From an uncultured Lachnospiraceae bacterium (GTDB taxonomy: Bacteria; Bacillota_A; Clostridia; Lachnospirales; Lachnospiraceae): a stretch of 11,380 bases of DNA. Below the pieces are notes generated by a model. The model saw only the letters and a program-made list of their open reading frames with translations. It ran no database searches and was not told where the DNA came from. Position numbers and translations under genes: made by a program. Below are positions 1 through 5,721 of this stretch, in pieces. The stretch spans positions 1-11,380 of the forward strand of contig CAJLNC010000077.1 in NCBI GenBank assembly GCA_905207905.1. The letters are read 5' to 3'. Positions within the stretch are counted from its first letter, which is position 1; every line of letters starts with the position of its first letter.

Positions 1-38
1 TAAAAAAGAAATTTTGACGATCAAAGGAGGAATGCCAC

Positions 39-212
39 ATGATACCACAGGATCCGGTGATGCTGTTAAGTTATATCAATACCCAGCTGCGGGATCAGTA
101 CCCCACGCTTTTGGAATTGTGCAAAAGTCAGAATTTGGATGAGCAGGTTCTGAAAGAAAAATTAGAAATGATTGACTATATATATGATGAAGAAAAAAAT
201 CAGTTTATCTGA
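39..212 (+). CDS. DUF4250 domain-containing small protein
   Basis: Complete 57-aa protein of the DUF4250 type; its function is unknown. It starts MIPQDPVMLLSYINTQLRD and ends YDEEKNQFI, which matches the family pattern I remember: a start like MIPxDPVMLLS, a central helix-turn-helix-like stretch (about residues 20-45) and an acidic/aromatic end. The start is set by AAAGGAGG at 23-30, eight bases before ATG 39; the nearer ATG at 32 runs into a stop in its frame. Too short to have a predicted membrane segment or signal. The next gene has its own promoter-like sequence, so this is probably a separate or final transcription unit of whatever lies to the left of the window. Family assignment is from recalled sequence similarity; no role is inferred. 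Confidence 0.85.
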   Translation: MIPQDPVMLLSYINTQLRDQYPTLLELCKSQNLDEQVLKEKLEMIDYIYDEEKNQFI

Positions 213-316
213 GCGCATGATCCAATGAAACACTGGCAGCAGGTTTGGGCGAAGCGACTGCTTAGGCGTAGATTTGATACAACTGTTTTGGTGCATTACT
301 GGTTTTTTCGGGAAAA

Positions 317-350
317 GCATGGTATAATATCGGATGATATTATACCATGC
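317..350. promoter_or_regulatory. Perfect 15-bp palindrome over an extended -10 promoter
   Basis: Left arm GCATGGTATAATATC (317-331), loop GGAT (332-335), right arm GATATTATACCATGC (336-350), with no mismatch. The left arm contains TGGTATAAT, an extended -10 element (TATAAT at 323-328); no good -35 is seen 16-18 bp upstream. A start of transcription near 335 would place the palindrome from about -18 to +16, directly before the ribosome site AAAGGAG (351-357) of the next gene. This fits a repressor operator overlapping a promoter. By symmetry the other strand carries the same -10. An mRNA hairpin from read-through transcription is the alternative; there is no T-run, so a terminator is unlikely. 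Confidence 0.6.
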
Positions 351-363
351 AAAGGAGAATTTT

Positions 364-915
364 ATGGACGAACAAAAGAAGCGAAAGCTGGAAAAACAGA
401 TTTTCTATATTTCCCTGGTGCCGATTCTATGCGCTTTTGGTTATATTCTGTACACAGCTTTTGTAAAGAAAACAATTGGAACGGATTACTATGTAGTGCT
501 GTTTTTCTGTCTGGGAGTATACTGGGTGCTGACAGACGTTGTGACTGTGGTGGTGACCAAGGCATTTGAAAACAGGACGCCGGAACAGATCAAGGCATAC
601 AAAATCTACAGTATTTTGAATTTGGCAGGGCTGGCAGGCCTTGGCTATTTTGCCTTTTCTATTTCCAGCAACAGCGGCATCTATGGAGCCATGGTCTATG
701 TGCTGACCTTGATGTGGAAACGGAAATATCTGGATCAGTACAAGGGTATCGCAAAAGAAGAGACAGAAACACCGGAAAATGAGGCGGAAGCAGCGCCGGA
801 AACTGAAGAGAGGGCAAAACTTCCGGAAGCTCAGGACGAGAATCCAGAAGAACCGTCCAAGGATACAGAGAAGGAGCTTGAAAGCCAGGAGTCAGAAACG
901 AAGGAAGGTCAGTAG
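364..915 (+). CDS. Hypothetical multi-pass membrane protein with acidic C-terminal tail
   Basis: A 183-aa protein I do not recognise. It has four hydrophobic stretches that look like membrane segments: about residues 13-34, 42-65, 81-101 and 104-118. A basic end follows (WKRKYLDQYKG), then about 50 residues of very acidic, Pro/Glu/Ser-rich and probably disordered tail (131-183). No signal peptide cleavage site and no catalytic motif are visible. The start at ATG 364 is chosen because AAAGGAG (351-357) lies seven bases before it; an in-frame ATG at 334 lies inside the palindrome and has no ribosome site. By the positive-inside rule the tail, following Lys/Arg residues, would be cytoplasmic, which is inference. 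It is followed after 133 bp by the polysaccharide deacetylase, so a role at the envelope is possible but unsupported. Confidence 0.75.
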   Translation: MDEQKKRKLEKQIFYISLVPILCAFGYILYTAFVKKTIGTDYYVVLFFCLGVYWVLTDVVTVVVTKAFENRTPEQIKAYKIYSILNLAGLAGLGYFAFSISSNSGIYGAMVYVLTLMWKRKYLDQYKGIAKEETETPENEAEAAPETEERAKLPEAQDENPEEPSKDTEKELESQESETKEGQ

Positions 916-1048
916 CTTCTGGGTTTTCAAAAGGAGTGGAACGCGAAGAGACGGCCAGGAAGGAAGATACAGGCTGACAGGTATGAAGCATGAAAGAATG
1001 GCGGACATCATACATAATAGTAAATAGCTTCAGAGTGGGAGTGTGCAG

Positions 1049-1918
1049 ATGTCCGGCAAGAGATGGATCCGAAAAAAAACGGAAACGCTCTGGGGCGCGG
1101 CTGTTTTTGCAGGAGCGGCAGCAGTAGTTTTAGCAGTATTTTTATTTTCTGGGAAATTTACGGGAACCGCAGAAGAAAGAAAAGGGGAAAGCACAGAGAA
1201 AACGGTGCAGGAACGCGTACAGAGAAGTACAAAAGGAAGTTCGCAGGGAAGATGGGAAAGAAGCTGGAGAAAGGCTGTTTCGGAAGAGGTGATTTCAAGG
1301 TCTGAAGCGGCAGAAACAGAGGACGGGAAACAGCAGGAAGGAACAGAAGTTTCCGGAAATTTAGCTCCCAGGATTGCCCTGACCTTTGATGATGGTCCTC
1401 ATCCGTTTTATACAGAACAAATATTGGACGGATTAAAAGAACGGGGAGTAAAAGCCACGTTCTTTGTGCTTGGAAGGAATCTTTCCGGAAACGAAGCGGT
1501 GATAAAGCGAATGGATGAGGAAGGGCATCTTATCGGAAATCATACCTACAATCACAGTAAGCTGGATGAGCTGAGCCATGAACAGGCGGTGGAGGAAATC
1601 GAAAAAACCAGTAGTTTGGTGGAACAGATCGCTGGGCATGGAACGGAGTATGTGAGGCCGCCTTTTGGCATCTGGAATAAAAGGCTGGAGTATGATGTGT
1701 CTATGATCCCCGTGCTGTGGAACATTGATCCGCTGGACTGGACCACGAAAAATGTGCCTGTGGTTGTGGATAAGGTGGTAAGGGCAGCGAAAGATCAGGG
1801 AATCATTTTATTTCATGATTATTATGATTCATCGGTGAAAGCAGCCTTGCAGACCGTGGATCTTTTGCAGAAACAGGGATATGAATTTGTAACGGTAGAT
1901 GAGCTGATTTTAGAATGA
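1049..1918 (+). CDS. Membrane-anchored NodB-type polysaccharide deacetylase
   Basis: A 289-aa carbohydrate esterase family 4 protein, expected to remove N-acetyl groups from peptidoglycan or another N-acetylated glycan outside the membrane. The N terminus has basic residues and a hydrophobic segment (about 14-35) without an obvious cleavage site, so a membrane anchor is likely. A charged low-complexity linker (about 40-105) leads to the NodB domain (about 106-289). The motifs are complete: TFDDGP (112-117, with Asp114 as general base and Asp115 as metal ligand), the H-x3-H metal pair (His165, His169), RPPFG (203-207), WNIDPLDW (224-231) and LFHD (His256). ATG 1049 is preferred over GTG 1043 because TGGGAG (1036-1041) is seven bases upstream of it. 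Closest in layout to Bacillus PdaA/PdaB-like or PgdA-like enzymes; the exact substrate and any sporulation role are not decidable here. Confidence 0.92.
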   Translation: MSGKRWIRKKTETLWGAAVFAGAAAVVLAVFLFSGKFTGTAEERKGESTEKTVQERVQRSTKGSSQGRWERSWRKAVSEEVISRSEAAETEDGKQQEGTEVSGNLAPRIALTFDDGPHPFYTEQILDGLKERGVKATFFVLGRNLSGNEAVIKRMDEEGHLIGNHTYNHSKLDELSHEQAVEEIEKTSSLVEQIAGHGTEYVRPPFGIWNKRLEYDVSMIPVLWNIDPLDWTTKNVPVVVDKVVRAAKDQGIILFHDYYDSSVKAALQTVDLLQKQGYEFVTVDELILE

Positions 1919-2048
1919 AGCTTTACAATCGAAACAGAGAGCATCCGTACACAAAGGACATATTGTGCTCTGCATGCAGATACCAGATAAAGAACAGGAA
2001 GGACAGGACGAGAGAAGAGACAAGGAACCCTTGTGGGAAGGAATGGCT

Positions 2049-3362
2049 ATGGATTTATTTGAATACGCAAGAAATAACAGTATGGCAAATGAGGCTCCCC
2101 TGGCATCCAGGATCCGCCCCAGAACTTTGGAGGAGGTAGTGGGACAGCAGCACATCATTGGGAAGGATAAGCTGCTGTACCGGGCTATCAAGGCAGATAA
2201 ATTAAGCTCTATTATTTTTTACGGCCCCCCCGGAACAGGCAAGACAACGCTGGCTAAGGTGATCGCCAATACCACCAGTGCAGTGTTTACCCAGATCAAT
2301 GCCACGGTAGCAGGGAAAAAAGACATGGAGGAAGTGGTGAAGGCTGCCAAGGACAATCTGGGAATGTATGGAAAACGGACGATTCTCTTTGTGGATGAGA
2401 TTCATCGTTTCAACAAGGGGCAGCAGGATTACCTTTTGCCCTTTGTGGAGGACGGCACTCTGATTTTGATCGGAGCTACTACGGAGAATCCTTATTTTGA
2501 GGTGAACAGTGCGTTGATTTCCCGCTCAATTATTTTTGAACTGAAGCCTTTGGAAAAGGAGGATATCAAAACCTTAATTCACCGGGCTGTCTATGATGAA
2601 GAACGGGGGATGGGGGCTTATGGGGCAGAAATCCAGGAGGATGCCCTGGATTTCCTGGCAGACATTTCCGGAGGAGATGCCAGAGCTGCTCTTAATGCAG
2701 TGGAGCTTGGGGTGCTGACTACGAAACGCAGTGAGGATGGAAAGATACATTTGACATTGGATGTGGCTTCGGAGTGTATTCAGAAACGGGTAGTACGGTA
2801 TGATAAGGCAGGGGATAACCATTACGATACCATATCTGCCTTTATCAAAAGTATGCGGGGTTCTGATCCGGATGCGGCGGTTTACTATTTGGCCAGGATG
2901 CTCTATGCCGGAGAGAGCGTCACCTTTATTGCCAGGAGAATTATGATCTGCGCTTCCGAGGATGTTGGGAACGCAGACCCTCAGGCTTTGCAGGTGGCGG
3001 TGGCGGCGGCTCAGGCTGTGGAGCGGGTTGGGATGCCGGAGTCTCAGCTGATTTTGGCCCAGGCGGCGCTGTATGTGGCTACTGCGCCGAAAAGTAATTC
3101 GGTCACCAATGCCATTTTTGCAGCTACGGGATCAGTAAAAAATCAGAAGGCCACTGTGCCGCCTCATCTTCAGGATGCCCACTATGGCGGATCCGGAAAG
3201 CTGGGAAGAGGCATAGGCTACGAATATGCGCATGATTTTCCGAAGCACTTCTCCAGACAGCGATACTTGCCGGAGGAGTTGGGAGATACTAAATTTTATG
3301 AGCCCTCCGGAAACGGCTATGAGCAGAAAATCCAGGAGTATCTGGAGTGGATTCATTCTTAA
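2049..3362 (+). CDS. rarA: Replication-associated recombination protein A (RarA/MgsA AAA+ ATPase)
   Basis: A 437-aa cytoplasmic AAA+ ATPase of the RarA/MgsA/WRNIP1 family, which acts at stalled replication forks with single-stranded-DNA-binding protein. Visible in order: the family N-terminal stretch (PLASRIRP, 17-24; VGQQHIIG, 31-38), Walker A GPPGTGKT (59-66), Walker B ILFVDEIH (112-119), sensor 1 GATTENP (142-148), an arginine-finger candidate Arg159, and the C-terminal oligomerisation domain with YAHDFPKHF and a late YEPSGNGYE. Length matches the usual 430-450 residues. The start is the less certain part. ATG 2049 has GGGAAGGA (2035-2042) and gives the usual MDLFEYAR beginning. GTG 1965 with AAGGA (1954-1958) would add 28 charged residues. 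It is followed by a palindromic repeat and a strong terminator. Confidence 0.95.
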   Translation: MDLFEYARNNSMANEAPLASRIRPRTLEEVVGQQHIIGKDKLLYRAIKADKLSSIIFYGPPGTGKTTLAKVIANTTSAVFTQINATVAGKKDMEEVVKAAKDNLGMYGKRTILFVDEIHRFNKGQQDYLLPFVEDGTLILIGATTENPYFEVNSALISRSIIFELKPLEKEDIKTLIHRAVYDEERGMGAYGAEIQEDALDFLADISGGDARAALNAVELGVLTTKRSEDGKIHLTLDVASECIQKRVVRYDKAGDNHYDTISAFIKSMRGSDPDAAVYYLARMLYAGESVTFIARRIMICASEDVGNADPQALQVAVAAAQAVERVGMPESQLILAQAALYVATAPKSNSVTNAIFAATGSVKNQKATVPPHLQDAHYGGSGKLGRGIGYEYAHDFPKHFSRQRYLPEELGDTKFYEPSGNGYEQKIQEYLEWIHS

Positions 3363-3416
3363 ACCGAAGGATAAAGCAGCGGCCGGTCCATTAAAAGACA
3401 GGATTATGTAAAAGAA

Positions 3417-3537
3417 GGGGATGTTGCAAAACACCTCCGGCGGTACCCTTTCGGGTGATTTTTCTCCGAAAAATAACATTTTTTCGGAGAAAAACACACC
3501 GAAAATCCACCGGAATTAATATTTTGCAACATCTCCT
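3417..3537. repeat. Palindromic intergenic repeat, copy 1 (MITE-like)
   Basis: An element of about 120 bp, 55 bp after the rarA stop. The ends are inverted: GATGTTGCAAAA at 3420-3431 against TTTTGCAACATC at 3522-3533. The centre is a perfect 15-bp inverted repeat, TTTTTCTCCGAAAAA (3459-3473) and its complement (3480-3494), around the loop TAACAT. The parts between also pair imperfectly, so the whole element folds on itself. No protein is encoded. A second copy starts at 11315: over 66 aligned bases there are five mismatches and an unbroken identical run of 47 (3433-3479 against 11331-11377). No clear target-site duplication was found. Confidence 0.85.
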
Positions 3538-3583
3538 TTTGCATAGGGATCCGCATATTGTGGACGGATACCAGAAAAATTAG

Positions 3584-3608
3584 GCGGACAGAGGAAAACT
3601 GTCCGCTT
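3584..3608. terminator. Bidirectional rho-independent terminator
   Basis: Perfect 8-bp stem GCGGACAG (3584-3591) and CTGTCCGC (3599-3606) with a 7-base loop. On the + strand it is followed by TTATATTTT; on the - strand by TAATTTTTC. It sits between rarA (+) and the LUD gene (-), which converge on it, so it can end both transcripts. A smaller hairpin, GCGCC-CTC-GGCGC (3618-3630), lies between it and the LUD stop codon. Confidence 0.85.
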
Positions 3609-3634
3609 ATATTTTCAGCGCCCTCGGCGCAATT

Positions 3635-4270
3635 TTAATATCCAAGATTTTCCCCGATGAGAAGCACTTTGATTCTGCCTTTATTCCTATTAAAACGGGT
3701 GATGACTGTCTGAGAGCAGATGCAGTCCGGGCCAAGACAGTCCGCGCATACTCCGGTCTGAGAACAGGGGGTATGCAGGTTTAAGCGAAGGGCATTGGCG
3801 GGAGCTGCGGTGTGGCGGACTCTGGCAATGGCGGCCTCAAGGTTAGGTTCCACCTTATTCATTCCTGCCAGGATCAGGACATGTTCCGGCCCCCAGGCCA
3901 AGGCAGCCACCCGGTTGCCGTTTCCGTCAATATTGACCAGGATGCCGTCTTTGGTGATGGCATTGGCGCTCATCAGATAAAAGTCTGCATAAAAGGCCTG
4001 ACGCTGAAGGGCCTTCTTTTCTGTCGGATTGGCGGCTTTGTCTCGGTCAATGAGACGATAGTCTGTGCAGGTCAATGCATCCTGCAGTCCTGTCTCTTCT
4101 AAGGTCATACTCCCGCCCCAGGAGACACTGGAGCCTTTTGGCATCAAGGCCAGCGCTTTTTCTACAGCACTTTTGCTGTCAGGGCAGTAGTAAGCGTCAA
4201 AGCCTCGCTTCTCCATTTTTTTTATCATAGTGGCTGCTAAATTGTCATAATAAGTTTGTAGCGGTGTCAT
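3635..4270 (-). CDS. LUD-domain protein (LutC/YkgG-like, DUF162)
   Basis: A 211-aa LUD-domain protein. The family includes LutC/LutB-linked lactate-utilisation proteins, but short stand-alone members such as this are of unknown function. Typical features are SVSWGGSMTL (49-58), DGILVNIDGNGNRVA (108-122), the GMNKV segment (136-140) and a cysteine-rich end: Cys169, Cys175, Cys178, Cys183 and Cys185 in PCSQTGVCADC and CIC. The cysteine group is a common end of this subfamily and may bind metal or an iron-sulphur cluster, which is inference. The start is ATG at 4270 (- strand), seven bases after GGGAGG (4278-4283); a longer reading from TTG 4285 would use that ribosome site as coding sequence. 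Cytoplasmic, with no signal. No lutA or lutB neighbour is present, so a lactate role is not supported. Transcribed alone from its own promoter towards the terminator at 3584-3608. Confidence 0.88.
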   Translation of the reverse strand: MTPLQTYYDNLAATMIKKMEKRGFDAYYCPDSKSAVEKALALMPKGSSVSWGGSMTLEETGLQDALTCTDYRLIDRDKAANPTEKKALQRQAFYADFYLMSANAITKDGILVNIDGNGNRVAALAWGPEHVLILAGMNKVEPNLEAAIARVRHTAAPANALRLNLHTPCSQTGVCADCLGPDCICSQTVITRFNRNKGRIKVLLIGENLGY

Positions 4271-4318
4271 TATTATTCCTCCCAAGAAACAAAGATAAGT
4301 TATGTTAGTGCTATCTGT

Positions 4319-4347
4319 ATTTTACTAAATATGAGAGAGCGTGTCAA
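4319..4347 (-). promoter_or_regulatory. Sigma-A promoter of the LUD gene
   Basis: On the - strand, -35 TTGACA (4347-4342) and -10 TAAAAT (4324-4319) are separated by exactly 17 bases. Transcription would begin near 4312 and give a leader of about 42 bases before ATG 4270. Five of six -10 bases and all six -35 bases match consensus. Confidence 0.8.
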
Positions 4348-4463
4348 AAGATACAGGAATCCGTTTCAGTGTTTTTTGACTACTGGAGGGCAGAGAAAAA
4401 GAGTGGGAGAGCATAGACACTGGCTTGCACAGAGAACTTCCACGGACAAATAATTATTAAAAG

Positions 4464-4482
4464 TGCACAAAAACAGTGTGCA
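4464..4482. promoter_or_regulatory. Symmetric site upstream of the operon promoter
   Basis: TGCACA (4464-4469) and TGTGCA (4477-4482) form a perfect 6-bp inverted repeat with 7 bases between. It lies about 80-100 bp before the predicted transcription start of the sugar operon, a position where an activator or a second regulator could bind. The sequence differs from the 4567-4589 palindrome, so it is probably not for the same protein. Short symmetry of this kind also occurs by chance. Confidence 0.35.
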
Positions 4483-4527
4483 AAATATTGCAATTTTAAC
4501 ATAAATCAGAATGGATAAGAAAAAATA

Positions 4528-4556
4528 TTGACAAGAAAAGGGATAAAATGTATAAT
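4528..4556 (+). promoter_or_regulatory. Consensus sigma-A promoter of the sugar operon
   Basis: -35 TTGACA (4528-4533) and -10 TATAAT (4551-4556) with a 17-base spacer: a perfect match at all twelve positions and ideal spacing. Transcription would start near 4563, just before the palindrome. Such a strong promoter is expected to need tight repression, which fits the overlapping operator and the ROK gene as the first gene of the transcript. Confidence 0.9.
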
Positions 4557-4566
4557 TCCATTATAA

Positions 4567-4589
4567 TAATTAATAAAGTTTATTAATTA
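4567..4589. promoter_or_regulatory. Perfect 23-bp palindromic operator, probably for the ROK repressor
   Basis: Arms TAATTAATAAA (4567-4577) and TTTATTAATTA (4579-4589) are exact complements around a single central G. It lies directly after the predicted transcription start and ends just before the ribosome site GGGAG (4594-4598). A bound protein here would block the polymerase. The first gene downstream encodes a ROK regulator with a winged-helix domain, and this family binds AT-rich palindromes and often controls its own operon. The link of site to protein is inference. Confidence 0.75.
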
Positions 4590-4604
4590 AAAAGGGAGAT
4601 ACAA

Positions 4605-5717
4605 ATGCAGAAAACAGTTGGAACACCAAGCGTGATAAAAGAACTGAATAAGAATGTAATCAAAGACATTATAAAGACAAAGGGGCCTGTTTCAAAACCA
4701 GAAATTGCCAAGATAGCTAAACTGAGTTTGGTGACGGTGAATAAAATTGTAGATTTGCTTTTGGAAGAAAATCAGGTGAAAATTAGTGAAATGAATCAAA
4801 ATACTGTCGGAAGAAAGGCACAGTATTTTGTGATCAATGAAAATGCAGGCTATTATCTGGGGCTTTATTACAGAAATGGTCACTTTACGGGGGCGGTGGC
4901 TAATTCCATAGGAACGATCGTACATGAAGAAGAGTTTTCAGTGAGAAAGGGAAGTTTGGAGACGGTGATGGAGGATACGACAGATGCGGTGAGGGTTCTT
5001 CGAAATAAGTGTGAGAATGTTCCGGTATTGGCTGTGGGAATCGGCGTTCCCGGGGTTGTACAGGATGGCTGTGTGTCTAATATTCCTCAGATCCCAGAGT
5101 GGGAAGGAGTGGATGTGGCTGGTATTTTGGAAGAGATGCTGGGGCTTAACGTTTATCTGGAAAATGATATTAATCTTTTGACTCTGGGAGTTTATTATGG
5201 GGATTTCAAGAATGAGGCAGAGAATCTTCTTCTAGCTTATCTGGATCAGGGAATCGGAGCCGGAATTATTCTTAATGGAAATTTATTTAAAGGTTCCACG
5301 AATTTTGCTGGAGAGTTTGGCAATCTTCCCATCCCGAAAGAAATGGCAGAGCCGGAAAATGGGAGGGAAAATCTGGAGAATCAGCTGATGAAGCTGAGAG
5401 AACAGCTGAAAGCGGCGGAAAAAGGGGGAAATGCTAAGAAAGGGGAAGCCTTGCGGCACAGATATCTGCAGATAGTTGCTTATGGGTTGCTGAGTGTGGT
5501 ATGTATTCTGAATCCAGAGGTGATTGTAATACAGTGTGAAACTGTTTCTCAGGAAGATCTTTCTTTCATTGAGAAGCAGATGGAAGAGTATGTGGGAGTG
5601 GAACATATGCCCTGGATTACGAAAATCAGCAGAATACAGAATTATGGAGTTCAGGGAGCAGTGAATCTGTGTATTCGTGAGAACAGCCCCAGTTATTTTC
5701 TAGAAAAAAGAGGGTGA
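4605..5717 (+). CDS. ROK-family transcriptional regulator (XylR/NagC type)
   Basis: A 370-aa DNA-binding ROK protein, probably the sugar-sensing repressor of this operon. The N-terminal winged helix-turn-helix (about 15-75) has the recognition region VSKPEIAKIAKLSLVTVNKI (29-48) and a wing around NTVGRKAQYF. The ROK domain follows: GIGVPG (145-150), ENDIN (186-190) and the ROK signature region beginning GIGAGIILNG (216-225), with AGEFGN (235-240). It is not expected to be a kinase: the DxGGT phosphate loop is replaced by LGLYYRNGHFTG (85-96). The usual zinc-binding CxCGxxGC motif is also absent, as is the His of GEFGH, which is Asn240 here. Residues 255-285 are a Lys/Glu-rich insert. Start ATG 4605 follows GGGAG (4594-4598). 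The stop is four bases before the next gene. Confidence 0.92.
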   Translation: MQKTVGTPSVIKELNKNVIKDIIKTKGPVSKPEIAKIAKLSLVTVNKIVDLLLEENQVKISEMNQNTVGRKAQYFVINENAGYYLGLYYRNGHFTGAVANSIGTIVHEEEFSVRKGSLETVMEDTTDAVRVLRNKCENVPVLAVGIGVPGVVQDGCVSNIPQIPEWEGVDVAGILEEMLGLNVYLENDINLLTLGVYYGDFKNEAENLLLAYLDQGIGAGIILNGNLFKGSTNFAGEFGNLPIPKEMAEPENGRENLENQLMKLREQLKAAEKGGNAKKGEALRHRYLQIVAYGLLSVVCILNPEVIVIQCETVSQEDLSFIEKQMEEYVGVEHMPWITKISRIQNYGVQGAVNLCIRENSPSYFLEKRG

Positions 5718-5721
5718 AAAA

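Larger units (their letters stand above)
4271..4604. other. Divergent intergenic region between LUD gene and sugar operon
   Basis: A 334-bp gene-free stretch, AT-rich, especially after 4440. It holds the LUD ribosome site and promoter at its left end and, at its right end, a 19-bp symmetric site (4464-4482), the operon promoter (4528-4556), a palindromic operator (4567-4589) and the ROK ribosome site. Nothing recognisable was seen between about 4350 and 4460: no small ORF with a ribosome site and no convincing hairpin. Confidence 0.8.

Noticed and set aside
14..19. TTGACG as a -35 for the DUF4250 gene
   Set aside because: A -10 at proper distance would fall at or after the start codon, and no TATAAT-like sequence is there.
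225..569. A 114-codon + strand frame overlapping the membrane-protein gene
   Set aside because: It reads through the palindrome and the promoter, has no ribosome site, and is out of frame with the better-supported gene.
916..1048. Promoter or terminator between the membrane protein and the deacetylase
   Set aside because: A CATAAT-like string exists near 1013 but without a spaced -35, and there is no stable hairpin with T-run.
1965..2048. N-terminal extension of RarA from GTG 1965 with an AAGGA site
   Set aside because: Possible, but the extra 28 residues are charged and not typical of the family as I know it, while ATG 2049 gives the usual beginning. Kept as an alternative only.
1915..2139. 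A 74-codon + strand frame starting at an ATGA overlap with the deacetylase stop
   Set aside because: No ribosome site of its own. It runs into the rarA coding region in another frame, and the product resembles no family.
3459..3494. Central stem of the repeat as a simple intrinsic terminator
   Set aside because: The stem is itself A/T-run flanked but is not followed by a T-run on either strand, and the symmetry extends over the whole 120-bp element.
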